Positions 33,941 through 45,630 of a DNA stretch of 64,000 bases are shown here, one piece after another (the stretch's first letter is position 1; each line of letters starts with the position of its first letter). Made by a program: the position numbers and the translations under genes. Location: the NCBI GenBank assembly GCA_028671895.1, contig CM053802.1:368631-432630 (forward strand), given 5' to 3'. The stretch comes from Oenanthe sinensis. Taxonomy: Eukaryota > Streptophyta > Magnoliopsida > Apiales > Apiaceae. The notes beneath the pieces are model-generated. The model worked only from the letters and a program-made list of their open reading frames with translations, did not search any database and had not been told where the DNA came from.

Positions 33941-34607
33941 GTATGATTGTGTTTTAATGTAATATGTTGTATTGGGTCAGTCTATGGAACTCCGATCCAG
34001 TTCTCTCGTACCGGAACACGATTCCTCTTCGACCCGACCCGGATCGTTGGGGTTCACGCTCCAATTCACTAACTCCAGCGATCCACCTTTTAACTTTAGT
34101 GATCATTATGTAAAAGAGTAGAAATAATAATAATAATAAAAGAAGATAGCTTGATATCATCTAGATTAAAATTATTTTTGAAAGATAAATCTCTAAAAAG
34201 AATAATAAAAGGACGAAGTGGGGAAGATGATGCAGATGGAAGACAAGACACGCCAAGACACATAACACATGCCTCGATTACAAGAACAGATTGTAATCTC
34301 CTTAAAAATAAGCTTTGAAAGTCCTCACCACTTTATTAGTAATTTTAAAATTTTACATTTTCTTATTAAGTTATATATTTTTGGTTAAAATAAATATTTT
34401 AATTATAAAACAATAACTAAATCATAAATGTAATAACAAATATTATTAATATTTATTTAAAAAATAACTATAGAAAGGGATCATTTTATCGACTCGTGAA
34501 CCCGATTCATGACTCGTCGTACCCAATTCATGCAAACTAACGTCCCACGTATCCGTACTCGTACCATGTACCCAATCGACCCGTGATCCATGCAACTATG
34601 CGTTAGA
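33941..34607. other. Intergenic repeat-like DNA
   Basis: It contains a GACCCGACCCGGATCG tract near 34032 and CGACTCGTGAACCCGATTC near 34480, similar in style to the other CCCG-rich tracts. No gene seen. Confidence 0.4.
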
Positions 34608-35380
34608 ATCTAGGAGTCTAGAGAGTGAATTACAGATAATAAATGAAACTAAAAGTTGACCGCAGAAAAAAATCTGAGTAATGTAAGGCCCAGGGTGTGA
34701 CATATGCTGGCTGAGGACTATCATAATGTAATCGAAGGATTCACATAATCATATAAGATATCTACACATTACCCAATTTATTCTCGCATCTTTCCTCCGA
34801 GTCAATTTCATCATTCTCTAGCTTTTGCTTTAACTGTTTTATACAACATTTCTAATGTCAGTTCTCATTTCCATGCATTGTCAGGCACTTTTCGTAGTAT
34901 GAGATGGCACACATTTACCAAATTCTTACAAACTCAAGGTTAATATGCATGCAAAATAGTGCTGTTACATTGAGAAATACAAACCTATAACACTCTCTAG
35001 CAGTCTAGATAGTGAATTACAGAAAATAAGTGAAACTAAAAGTTGAACGCCAAAAAAAATCTGAGTAATGTAAGGCCCGGACGTGACATATGTTGGCTGA
35101 GGACTATTATAATGTAATCGAATGATTCACATAATCGTATAAGATATCTACACATTTACCCAATTTGTTCTCGCATCTTTCCTCCGAGTCAATTTCATCA
35201 TTCTCTAGCATTTGCTTGCACTGTTTTATACAACATTTCTACTGTCAGTTCTCATTTCCATGCATTGTCAGGCATTTTTCGCAGTATGAGATTGCACACA
35301 TTTACCAAATTCTCACTCTCAAGGTCAATATGCATGCAAAATAGTGCTGTTACATTGAGAAGTACGAACCTATAACACTC
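34608..35380. repeat. Direct tandem duplication, about 386-bp unit, two copies
   Basis: 34608-34995 and 34996-35380 are about 93% identical by eye (anchors GTCTAGAGAGTGAATTACAG at 34616 and its partner at 35002). The unit contains no clear ORF. The second copy ends at a C-run/A-run junction (CCCCCCCAAAAAAAAA). Confidence 0.85.
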
Positions 35381-36400
35381 TCCCCCCCAAAAAAAAATAA
35401 AAAATTATAGATATTATTGTCCAATTGTTGATGCCATCAGTTACCTTTTTCAGCAGGCACATACACATAGAGTGGTAGATACCAATCCAATGAAAGAAAT
35501 TTTTAACACATTGCCTCGAAATGGAAGCAATAGAAGAATGATCATGAAACTTGTTGTTTTGGCGACAAGACATATCAGAACTTTAGTACTAAGTTAAAAT
35601 TGAATAAATGATGGAAGCCTACAAGGGTATGCATCTTAAAGTATTTCATGAAAAAGTAAGTTATATCAGCCAGCACCGGAACACCTGGAGGTGATTTCTA
35701 ATAATGAGGATTGAGGAATAATAAAAATTATAGTGTTCTGCACAAATACGATACATGTGACTGGCTAAAAGGCTACATGTTATTAACATAATTTTTAACA
35801 TGCAACACTGCAACTGGTATGCAAAGTAAACCATGTCCATATTGATGTGCTGCAGATCAAGATCAAGATATTTACTATAAATTTATATGTGCCTCTTGTA
35901 TTTGAAATTCATGTGAGTGCAGAATAACTTGTAAAATAAAGGATGCGAGAATAAATTGTTTCCCAAAACAGGTTGTACGTTGCAGTACTATATAATAGAT
36001 AGATAGATAGATTATAAATTTCTAGGAATAAAAAGTTAAAAGGTAATGTTAGTGTGAAATTCATTTCGTCAATGCCTCTGCAAAAACATCATCGGTTGTC
36101 ATTGCAGTGAGCCAAAAAAAAAGGGCAAACCCTTATCTGCATCAAATGGTTCAAGCTGACAAAGCCACACTTTGGAATAAATAACTACTAAAATAAAAGT
36201 CTTTGGAAGTATCGTGACAATATCAATAACTAAATAACTAATTTATCTCTGAAATATGCATAAACAAAATAATTATTCCATATTCATCTACCCAAAAATA
36301 TTAAATTAGATAGCAAGTGTTATCACAATACCTTATTACCAAATTCATATATTCAAGAAGATTAAATTAGAAGATTCTAGAGTAATGAATCAGAAAATAC
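35381..36400. other. Intergenic DNA
   Basis: No gene is supported. An (ATAG)n microsatellite lies at about 35995-36012. I looked here for the missing last RING exon of the neighbouring pseudogene and did not find it. Confidence 0.4.
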
Positions 36401-36865
36401 CTTGTTTATCCGTAACCAGTTGTCTATGCACTCTGGGTGGCATGTGTGTTTACAGGAAAGCACAATCAAGGTGTCTCCCTCCTCATAGTCCAGCCGGCAG
36501 ATTACACACCTGAAATACAATTGCAGATTGACCTAAGCATATGACCCTCATTTATGTAAATGACAGAGCATACAAACTTACGATTCACTGTTTCCATCTT
36601 GATTGCTTTGCGTCTTGAAACTCATCGAAGGCCGTGAGGCTATTGTATCAGCAGACAACCCTCTGCTATGAGTTCCGACTATGTCACCCAGTGCAAGTAA
36701 TTCCTAAACAGAGAAAGTTGTGGATAACAAGTCAATAAATCATAAAGTGCAATATACACAAGTTAGCTATACTTGGTAACCCTACTATAGTTTCCGCCTT
36801 TCCGGATAACATAACAGGCTTACCTAATATGATAATTCATCTGAATCCACCTCCTCCCAAGCATC
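36401..36865 (-). pseudogene. BIG BROTHER-type RING-H2 E3 ligase fragment
   Basis: Three minus-strand exons, 36865-36824, 36703-36582 and 36509-36401, have proper splice sites and joining phases. They encode ELLALGDIVGTHSRGLSADT, then the RING-H2 start CVICRLDYEEGDTL...CKHTCHPECIDNWLRINK. This resembles plant BIG BROTHER-like E3 ubiquitin ligases, as I recall the family. It is broken: the first exon ends in an in-frame TAG exactly at its 3' edge where a GAG codon is expected, and the last exon with the final CPxC zinc ligands is absent downstream. No start is seen upstream. It lies just 3' of a NOC3 fragment in the same orientation. Confidence 0.75.
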
Positions 36866-37363
36866 CTGAAAGACCCAATAATATATAATTAAATCACAAA
36901 TAAAAATAAACTTAAGACGAACTTTATCAGGTAAAAATATGTATGATAATCGTCAAGCAAAAATATAAAAATAGAAATGAAATACGGATTCCAAGGCTCT
37001 AACAAATGGCTAGTTGTACTTTACTCAATCTTGTGAACGCAGTCTCTAGATGCATTCTAATGAAAAGAAGGGAAAGGAAGTGAGGGAATATGTGCAATTT
37101 ATTCTTGCTGACTTTAGAGTGGGCTAGCAGGAGAGAGATATATTTCATTATTATACAAAATTAGGTTCTAACTGATAATTTTTGAGATTTTGTGAATGAT
37201 TTTGTAGGGACTAAATACACTACATTATAAATTCCAGACATAAATATTGAAGATATTAAAGTGGAAAAGGATATCCCATGACAATCTATTACTTGAATGA
37301 TAATGGATTATCCGAAATTTGTGATAATATATTCGAGAAGATTGAAGGCTGGATTAAAATTAC

Positions 37364-37843
37364 CTGTTCTGAAGACAATATTTCCATCCGGAGTCTTGAC
37401 AGGAAGAGCATCTTTAGATCAACTTCAAGCAAATTCTCAGCTTTTTCTTCAAGTAAAGTCTTCTTTCTCATCCGTGACTCATATAAAGGCTCTAGGGCAT
37501 CTTCTTTCACACCAGCAACACGAGTTACATGCCTTCACATCAAAATTTAACAAACTTAAAACATTAGCTAGCAAAGTCCCTCAGTTTATTACATAATATA
37601 CACATCCCATCGGACTGTTTGGCAAAACACAATCATACAATATTAATGTTACACTGATACCAACAAAACTGCTACAAGTATATGTACCTTGTAATTGATT
37701 GGGTGTCAAACAGAAAGCCAACATGTTTGATATTTTCAGCAACAAAATTCAAATCCTCATCCGATACCTCAACTTCATCTTCAGGCAGGCACATCTGGCT
37801 GTAGTTCAGGTGGTAACACTACCTTCTGGTTTTTCTTCCCCAT
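37364..37843 (-). pseudogene. NOC3 (nucleolar complex protein 3) 5' fragment, frameshifted
   Basis: Exon 1 (37843-37688) starts MGKKNQKVVLPPELQPDVP and exon 2 (37532-37364) continues HVTRVAGVKEDALEPLYESR through KKTLLEEKAE, matching the N-terminus of the ribosome-biogenesis factor NOC3. Exon 1 is broken by a 4-bp direct duplication (GCCTGCCT on the minus strand, 37783-37790). Exon 2 carries a further net one-base loss near 37407, just before an LPVKTPDGN-like stretch that continues in another frame. Later exons are missing. It is a pseudogene fragment, perhaps with its promoter. Confidence 0.75.
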
Positions 37844-39140
37844 ACAGAACTCTGTGTAAGTAACGATTAAGCTCAGAATTAGAATAACCACAACCACAAT
37901 ACTTCTACTACGCCTCAAAGTTAATACTCAACACAGACCACAAATGTGTGTGCAAATAAAAATTACAACAAACTCGATAAAACATTCAAGCTCAAAATCA
38001 GTAAAGTACAAAAAAATAATTTCTACCACGCCTCGATACTAATACTCAATACACATACATGTATAGATTAAGCTGAATATCAGAAATAAAAAAAGCTCGA
38101 TACATTCGAGTAGCAATTAAGCTGAAAATCTGAATAGTCTCGACTAGATAATTTCAAACTCTCCAAAAATGTGACTGTAAAATAATTACCAAAAATGTAC
38201 ATTATATAAGAGACATGCAACAACCCCCCATATCCTCCATTCTTACTGTAGGGAGACCAATCAGCCCTCACCGTTATATCTTGGATCGGAAGTACATAGA
38301 TATAGAGAAAGAGATCAAGAAGAATTATATATATATATATATAGCAGTATGGATGCAGAGAGTGTGGGGGAAATATTCAAAGCCCATGAACATACCATAG
38401 CCGTGTGTGTATATGGATCAGTTGATGTATGCACGAATCGTAAAAACAAGAAATAGATTGACCATCGCAAGAAGGACTAACGTTTGATATGGTATAGATG
38501 TATAGGCATTGCTGGGTGTAATAGATCCGACGTGGCTGATTAGTAGATCCGACGTGGCTGATTAAATCTAAAATTGTGCGCTTAAGAGATGCAATACCAC
38601 TTGGATTAATTACAATAGTTGTGTTCTTAATCAATTAAAATGTATTTTGCTAAATGAGATCTTCAAAATCGATTTTGTTACTTTATTTCTCAACATTATT
38701 CATCAATTAATGTAAACATATTTTATTATTATATTCAGGATCATAAAAATAATTAATTTTGACAAAATTATTGATTTATCAAATATTTTTCGATCAAATT
38801 TCATTTGATAAAAACGTAAATTTTAACAAATATTTGTGAAAACGTATTGGAGGGCTTCTACAAACCATGGTATGTGTGTATATATGCAGATATGCTACTT
38901 TATGCCGTTTATTATATCCTTGTTTATCTCTTTATTGTCTGATTTTCTGTTTAGGGTTTTCTTCATACATTTATATTTGTTCATGCCTCTGTGATTACCA
39001 ATTTGTAAATATTAGATATATATATCCTATTATTTGAAGTGAATAATTGAATCAATTAGGAATAGATCTTTAAAAAAAAAAACTACTAAGTTTGGTAATT
39101 CAACAGACCCCTCTATTTGTTTGAAAAGTGTCTTTTTTAG
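37844..39140. other. Intergenic DNA with a short direct duplication
   Basis: 38522-38565 holds two copies of TAGATCCGACGTGGCTGATT. 38322-38343 is an (AT)n run. The first part may be the original NOC3 promoter. No further gene seen. Confidence 0.45.
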
Positions 39141-39970
39141 GAACTAGCAGAGGTGTACAGGGAAATATACTGTATGATGGCCCTTCTGATAAACTCCGAG
39201 GCATAATCTTGTCGGTGGATTTGGATAACGGTGATCAATATTTGTGCCTGGACAGTTTCAACAGCGCCAGAGAGGCTTTTTTTGAGTATTGGCTTCCTGA
39301 GTGCTACATGAAAGCTGACAAGGAAATAGATAATAGTAGTAAGCCAGAAATTAAATCCGGTGATCATATAGTGTTGAATGGTCCTACTGAAGCATCAATT
39401 GACGCCACAGGCGGTTTTTCCACCCAGTTTTTTTTCTGCGGTGCCTTCCATGGCACTATACATCATGAGACTGAGATGCTTCCCTCCTGAAAAATCTGTT
39501 TTCTTGTCAAAGTTTATTATGCAGTTTTTCAGAATGCGATAGAGGCCAAAGTGAAGGTTAATTTAATAGACGTCAAATCCGGGTTGGAGCTTTATGGAGC
39601 TATAGCTGCCAGGACAACTGCAATTAGGCACCCTGCATACTCAAGTATTATCTTTTTTAAGAAGCGTGGCGAGGAAGTGAAATTGGAACCTGGTATCGAG
39701 ACCAGTCTCTTGTTGTCCCGACCTTTTGTAGCTGTGCCTTTGGGTTTTGAACTCATACTGGAATTTGGCTTGTTTAGTGATACTACAAAGATTCTCCAAG
39801 AGAAGGTGTTTATTGACGCTGAAAAATATTTCAGAGATTCTAAAAGTATTCATGATGTACCACCCTGCAGCCAGTGTAAGATCCAAGTGGAAATTGACTG
39901 GAGGAGTGAGAGAAACCCTAAAGAATTTGAACCATTTTTTTCATCATCATTAGAAGAAGAAGATGCCTAG
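39141..39970 (+). CDS. DUF6598-like protein, partial or decayed, two exons
   Basis: Two open blocks in one direction: 39141-39490 (after TTTTTTAG; LRGIILSVDLDNGDQYLCLD, then GDHIVLNGPTEASIDATGG) and 39533-39970 (after TTTTTCAG; NAIEAKVKVNLIDVKSGLEL through LLSRPFVAVPLGFELILEF, stop TAG). The order and motifs resemble the C-terminal domain of plant DUF6598 proteins, whose function is unknown. The first block runs into a TGA at 39488-39490 and I could not fix a convincing donor site, nor a start codon upstream. Either an intron ends earlier than the stop or the gene is decayed. The second block is the more secure. Confidence 0.5.
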
Positions 39971-42026
39971 CTAAACAAATTGAAGTTTCGAAACAATGTG
40001 ATAGCAGGAAGTTCTCTAAAAGTATGAAAAGCTGACTAGAGGAGCAGAGCAGCAAAAACATCCACTGATTTTATCAATAGTAGGGACATCCAAGGAGTAA
40101 AATTAAGGATATATTTAAATTGCAACCGAATGTTAGCTTTGTTTGTGTTTTTTGCCTAAAAAACTGGTTTATTAATGCATCCAACTAGTGTTCATCTATC
40201 TTTTATTATGTTTATATCCTCTGTGTGGCACAATATATCCTTTGTGTGGCACAAGTATATTATGGCAAACCAGTTTCATATTCTTATGATTTGTAATCTG
40301 ATTGCAAGTATTCTACCATCTAGGGTGTACTCGAGAACTTTGAATTTCATGTTAAGCGCAAGTATTCTACCATCTACATGAAAGCTGACAAGGATATAGA
40401 TAAGAGTTGTACATAAATCAGAAGGTTCCTTTTAATGCATATGAATCAGAAGGTTCTTCCATGATTATACATATCACACATCCCCTAACATGCATGTCGA
40501 GTCAATTAGTTTTCAAGTGATTTCTTGATGAGGTCTTGTACAAAGTCATGAAACTTCTGTCATCATATAATAACCACTAGATCTTTTGATTCAATGTAAA
40601 CATTACAAATAAACTTAATCATGTACTATGCTTTATGATCAAAAGTCAACTAAACTTTAGTAGTAGTAATCCTTATACTGGCTACTAGCAAGCATAGCAT
40701 GCTCCAAGGCACTAATTAAATCCCTTTGCATTTGCATGGAACAATGGATGTCTGCAGTCCGCACTTGGACAACAAAATGATAACAATTGTACACACACAT
40801 GTATAGGTGAATTCAGGGACGGAGCTAAAAATTTAAGTACGAGGGGGTGAAATTTTTCAAAAATAAATAAATTTTGAAGCCATGTAATGAACATCACAAC
40901 ATATAAATCCCCCCCCCCCCCCCCCCCCCCGTCGTCTCAGGGTGAATTAATGAGAAATTTTCTTATAATTAATGTTACGAGACAGGATCAATCAGAAATG
41001 TGGAAATGCTGTTATTCTCAATGGCTCCATTTGCTCTTGCTGGAAAGTGATATGCAACCCTGAAGACACTTGTCAGAAACTGACTTAATTACCCACAAAA
41101 CATGGACTACATATAATCTGCAAAGACATGTTTTTGGGTAGACTTGTCATTTGCATCTTGTAAATGAATACAGTATTTATTTTGTATCTTGGCTTAAAAC
41201 CCAAGGAATGTTTGATGGTTACGTGCTTCCTCTGCAAAGTTAAAAGAGGTTCGTCCCCAAAAGTTTGCCGCACATTACGCCTCTCTCAAACCAATTTCTC
41301 TCCATGTAAAGGATAAATATTCTCTTCTCTCTACTTATGTAGATATATGGTTGCAGAGATAATTCTATTATAGATTCTTTGTTGTTGTAAGTATTATTCT
41401 GCCAGGCACTTCTGCTTATTTTCTCAAAGACTCAGGTACTTATTAATGTATTTGTAATATACCAGCAACTTATTTAATAACATTTATTTATCTGATACAG
41501 AAATTTGCAACTTGTTCTTCTAATGTGTGTTATTATATGTGAATATCATCAATCCAACTTTGCTGCCTTCAGTATAGGCAAGTCCTAGTTTGATTAGTTT
41601 CTTTTTTCTTACTGGACACAGCCAAATTTTCCGATTAGGCGTCCTCTAGTTTAAACCAAAAAAAATTATATTGAATTAACGGAATGGAAATGCTCTTCCT
41701 ACAAAAGAACACCAAGTCTTTATTATGTTCAAAAGTTTACATTACAGGTCTTACAAATGGGTTTCCTTTGTGATTTTTTATCTGCAAGGAAGTGATATGA
41801 CATCACAACATCCCAATGTATATGGAAGATTAATTTTCTCAAGTGTTTCGTATTCTAAATATCATTGGCCTGATTACATTGTTTTAAACATTCAGATAGC
41901 TAGCTGATGAACAAAGTGGGAGGGCCGTGATAAAATTGTCATACAATGCCTTGAACCAGTAATCCGAGTGTTTGTTGTTTGAACTAATAGAAACTAATTA
42001 AGACTTGAACTTTTGAATTGAAAGAA
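39971..42026. other. Intergenic DNA and probable DUF936 5' UTR region
   Basis: 40375-40412 repeats 38 bases of the DUF6598-like exon (CTACATGAAAGCTGACAAGG). GCAAGTATTCTACCATCTA occurs twice (about 40304 and 40358). 40909-40930 is a 22-base C run beside a GGGACGGAGCTAAAAATTT motif common in plant DNA transposons. 41280-41430 is CT-rich and may be a DUF936 5' UTR exon. Confidence 0.5.
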
Positions 42027-43971
42027 ATGGCATCTCTTACGCCTGGAGTGTTACTGAAGCTTCTTCACAGTATTGATTCCAACATTAAGGTTCGTGGTGA
42101 ACATCGCTCCATTCTTCTGCAAGTTATTAGCATTATCCCTGCTTTATCTGGATCAGAGTTATGGCCAAACCAGGGGTTTTTCATGAAAGTCTCGGATTCT
42201 TCTCATTCCACATATGTATCATTATCAAGGGAAGACAATGAGCTAATCTTGAACAATAAACTGCAGCTTGGTCAGTTCTTCTATGTTGACAAATTGGAGG
42301 CTGGTAATCCTATTCCAGTTCTAGTTGGCCTGAGGGTTGTTCCAGGACGTCATCCATTTGTGGGAAACCCAAAGGATTTGATGCAGATGTTAGATTCCTC
42401 TGAGGAATCTAATAGAGTTTATCGAGATGGCTTTCACCGCTCAAAATTAAATGAGCTGGCTGAACCAAAAGAGGATAATTTAACACAGAAGATTGTAATA
42501 AAGAAGGAGAAAACAGCTGTTGCGTCAAGGTACAAGCAAGGTTTCTCGACATCTACCAACAAAATAGTTAGAACTGACTCAACTGGTTCTGCAAACACTG
42601 AGAGTGAGAGTGGTGCTGCATCCAACAAGGTTGGGACCTTGAAAGGCGACGAAGAGCTTAAAGATCAGGTATGAATAAAGATTGTTTATTAATGGTGTAA
42701 GGTATAGGTATGGATCGGAATCCTTACCTTATTGGAATTTTTTAGAGGATAACATTTGTAAACATAGCTGTAGTTGTGGATGAGAGAGCTCAGGTTACTC
42801 ATTACTGATAGTAGTTAATATCTGTATTACAGACTCGGACGACTCCTTTGCTGTATCGCACTGCCTCACAGGCTGCAAAGCAAAATTGTTCTGTAAATGA
42901 AACCAAGGAGGTCTCGAAACCGAAGCGAGACCTGGATACTAAACGCGTAACAAGAAAACAAGAAAATGTCAACTCAAACTACTTATTAGACAGAAAAGAG
43001 AAAAAGCATCCTTCGGGCGCAAACTCCTGGCACTCTCTTCCTAGCAGGCTTTTGAAGCCCGGAAAGGTGTGAGGTCTTGTCTTATTCAATATCCATATTA
43101 TGCAAATCATTTTATTGTTCGCAAATATTTTTTGTTTGATGCTACCAGGAAATCCTTAGAAGAGCAAATATAGCTTCTTTGGTGGCAGCTGAAGCTCAAA
43201 AGGAATCAGCACAAGCAGCAACTCTTGTAACTTTCCTACGGTAAAATTTGATTCTCTTTAACTTTCCGTGATAATTTTTTTTTTTTGTAACCACTGATAT
43301 GAACAAAAAACCTTTACCTCTCTATAGTATTATTAATATATATTTATTCGTACAGAAAGTTTGGTGATCTATCAACATCTGCCTCACCAAATGACCCTCA
43401 TCTTTGTCTCACCAAATTCTTTGCACTTTACCAGCTCATTGAACAACCAAATGTCACAACACAACCCAAAAGTAGCCCACCTCATATCCAAGCATGTAAA
43501 CCATATGGGGACAAATCCAACAAAAGAGAAGGTCGAAAACAGGGTAAAACTATGGTGAAGTCGTCTAAGCCAACGATACAGATAGGTGAGGCTGATAGAC
43601 TAGAGTGGGCAAAAACAGATGGTTTGACCGAGATTGAAGAACTAAGAGAAATACTACTCAGAGAAACACAATTTTGGTTTATAAAATTCTTGGAAGGAGC
43701 ACTTGATGCTGGATTGCGGGTGAATAGACAAGAAAAGAAAGGAAAAGCCAATGTGGTGCAGGAAATGGATCAGAATAACCACATTGCTGTCACACTATCA
43801 CTGCTTAGAAGTGCAAATGGGTGGTTAGATAAACTAGGAACTAATCAGATTGTAGAGGAAAATGGCTTGGTGGAGACGGTTGATCGGTTGAAGCAGAAAG
43901 TCTATTCGTGTTTGCTTTTGCATATGGATACAATTGCATCAGCTTTAGAAAATCAGCCGGGACGTGCTTAA
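42027..43971 (+). CDS. DUF936 family protein, four exons, 527 aa
   Basis: Exons 42027-42668, 42833-43066, 43149-43240 and 43356-43971 join in frame with GT..AG introns. The N-terminus MASLTPGVLLKLLHSIDSN, with GEHRSILLQVISIIPAL, FFMKVSDSSHSTYVSLS, QLGQFFYVDKLEAGNPIPVL and VPGRHPFVGNP, is the signature of plant DUF936 (PF06075). The middle is Ser/Lys-rich and basic. The C-terminal ~150 residues contain ETQFWFIKFLEGALDAGL and a helical region ending near the stop. The family is plant-specific; some members are linked to microtubules or plastids, but no firm biochemical role is known to me. The ATG at 42027 is chosen because the conserved domain starts with it; the frame is open upstream only through a TTG. 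Confidence 0.93.
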
Positions 43972-44289
43972 GTTAACCAAAATTATGTTTTCTATGATTC
44001 ATGCTCTAGTGTCTGTTAGTAATTTATGTTATTTATATCTTGTTGTGGTTCCAGAGATAAAAACATCAATTCTGGAGAATGGTCGCTAAAACTTATGTTG
44101 GGGTGCAATATATTTATGATATTGTAATGTGAATAATAAAACAAAGGATGACACAGACTCTTTATATGTAGTGGTAAATAGGTGTTTGATATGAAGTATA
44201 TTTTGCATTTGCAAAATTGAGCGTAGACTAGTATATAACTTGGTTAGCTGAATGAAGCCCTACAAGTTATTTCATTGCTTTTGTTGATC

Positions 44290-44395
44290 TGGGATAGGTC
44301 CCAAGCTGGAGAGGAAGAGCACATGCAACATTAATTATCAGATGGCCATCTGAAACATCTAGCATGTGCCCTGCTTCTCCAGCATGAACCACCTC
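44290..44395 (-). ncRNA. MIR164: MIR164 precursor hairpin
   Basis: On the minus strand the 21-nt segment 44381-44361 starts TGGAGAAGCAGGGCAC and differs from canonical miR164 at positions 17 (A for G) and 21 (T for A). The opposite arm (44326-44306, GCATGTGCTCTTCCTCTCCA) pairs with it with only two mismatches and one G:U. The short loop contains the palindrome CAGATGGCCATCTG. The arrangement (5' arm miRNA, tight stem, short loop) fits plant DCL1 substrates. miR164 cleaves mRNAs of NAC factors (CUC1/2, NAC1) controlling organ boundaries. It lies 320 bp past the DUF936 stop on the opposite strand, with an LTR element starting about 60 bp upstream of it. Confidence 0.93.
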
Positions 44396-44454
44396 TCCCA
44401 TTGTTTTGTGGCATGGTTTCGTAATCTTCAGAAAGTTAGATACATATGCTTAGT

Positions 44455-44671
44455 GATGACTTTATACATTTGAGAATTAAAGACAAGTAATTGAAGAACA
44501 AAGAGATGAACAAAGAGATTGAAGAAATAGGATATGTTATAAACGGAAAATATATTAAAGACTACGTTGTAATGATCCTGGTCAAATAAAAACTAAGTGG
44601 GGCTTTATATATAGCCCAATATCCTAACAACTACAAAGACTAAACTACCCTTATATTTTATTCCTCAATAC
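44455..44671 (-). repeat. 3' LTR of the LARD-like element
   Basis: 217 bp. The minus strand contains a TATATATAAAGCC box near 44598-44616. In coding orientation it points toward the MIR164 hairpin about 60 bp beyond its end, so it could act as a promoter. Confidence 0.8.
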
Positions 44672-45630
44672 TCCCCCTCAAGCCAATGAGTGAGAACAAA
44701 ATGAAACTCTTGGACTTGAAGATAATAGAAACTGCTACTAATCAATCATTGTCCTGACAGTTGGAGTGTGCTACTGCCATTTTGAGGACTACTGCTCACA
44801 GAGCTCAATTTTTATAAATAAAAAAAACTCCATCGACTTCCCTTCACTCCTTTAACCACAACTTGATATGTTAATTCAAGGCATTTTGCCTCAACAGAAT
44901 CTGGTAGAGCAAAGTGTCGAAACACAACTTTTTCCAAGCATGACCGGAGTAATCAAGGCTTCATGCCTAATCTCCACGAGTAAACAAGGTTTCACCCAAT
45001 CTCGCACCATACATTTTCTGGATTGAATTATCAGCTAACTTGACAATGCAAGATAAACCGTAAATACTCACAGAGCTCAATATCATGGCAATTACTTCCA
45101 TGTCAATGATGGCAATGACTTCCATCTTTAAAAAATCTCCATCGATCTCTTCTTCCTTGTCATCCAATAACATCTATTTCTGTTTTCAAAAGGCTACTTC
45201 AAGACTAATGACCTACTTCGAGGGTCATTGTCGCCTCAACAGAATTTGGCGCCGGAATTTAAACGGAGAATCGAGGCATAATTATAGCAACTTGGTTATG
45301 CAAGCAATGCTATTTAGAATATCAACCAACTTGACGCTATGCAAGATAAACTGTTGAATTAGTTCGAGTACTCATTCTTTCTGCACATTTCAGAAGTGAC
45401 TCTCGGTTCATTAACACACATAGGTTGCATAACTAGGCTTGGCAGGGCCTTCCATGAGACTTGGAATGATGTTGAACTGACTACAGACGTCCTTGAATCT
45501 TCAAAGCTGCTCTACCTACACTCTTCAAGGTCATGGCAGATAACCAGTAAGGAAGCATGGCACCAACGACCAAGCATTATCACTGATAGGAAAAAATACT
45601 AATTGCGACGGCAAAAATGGGGATAAAGAC

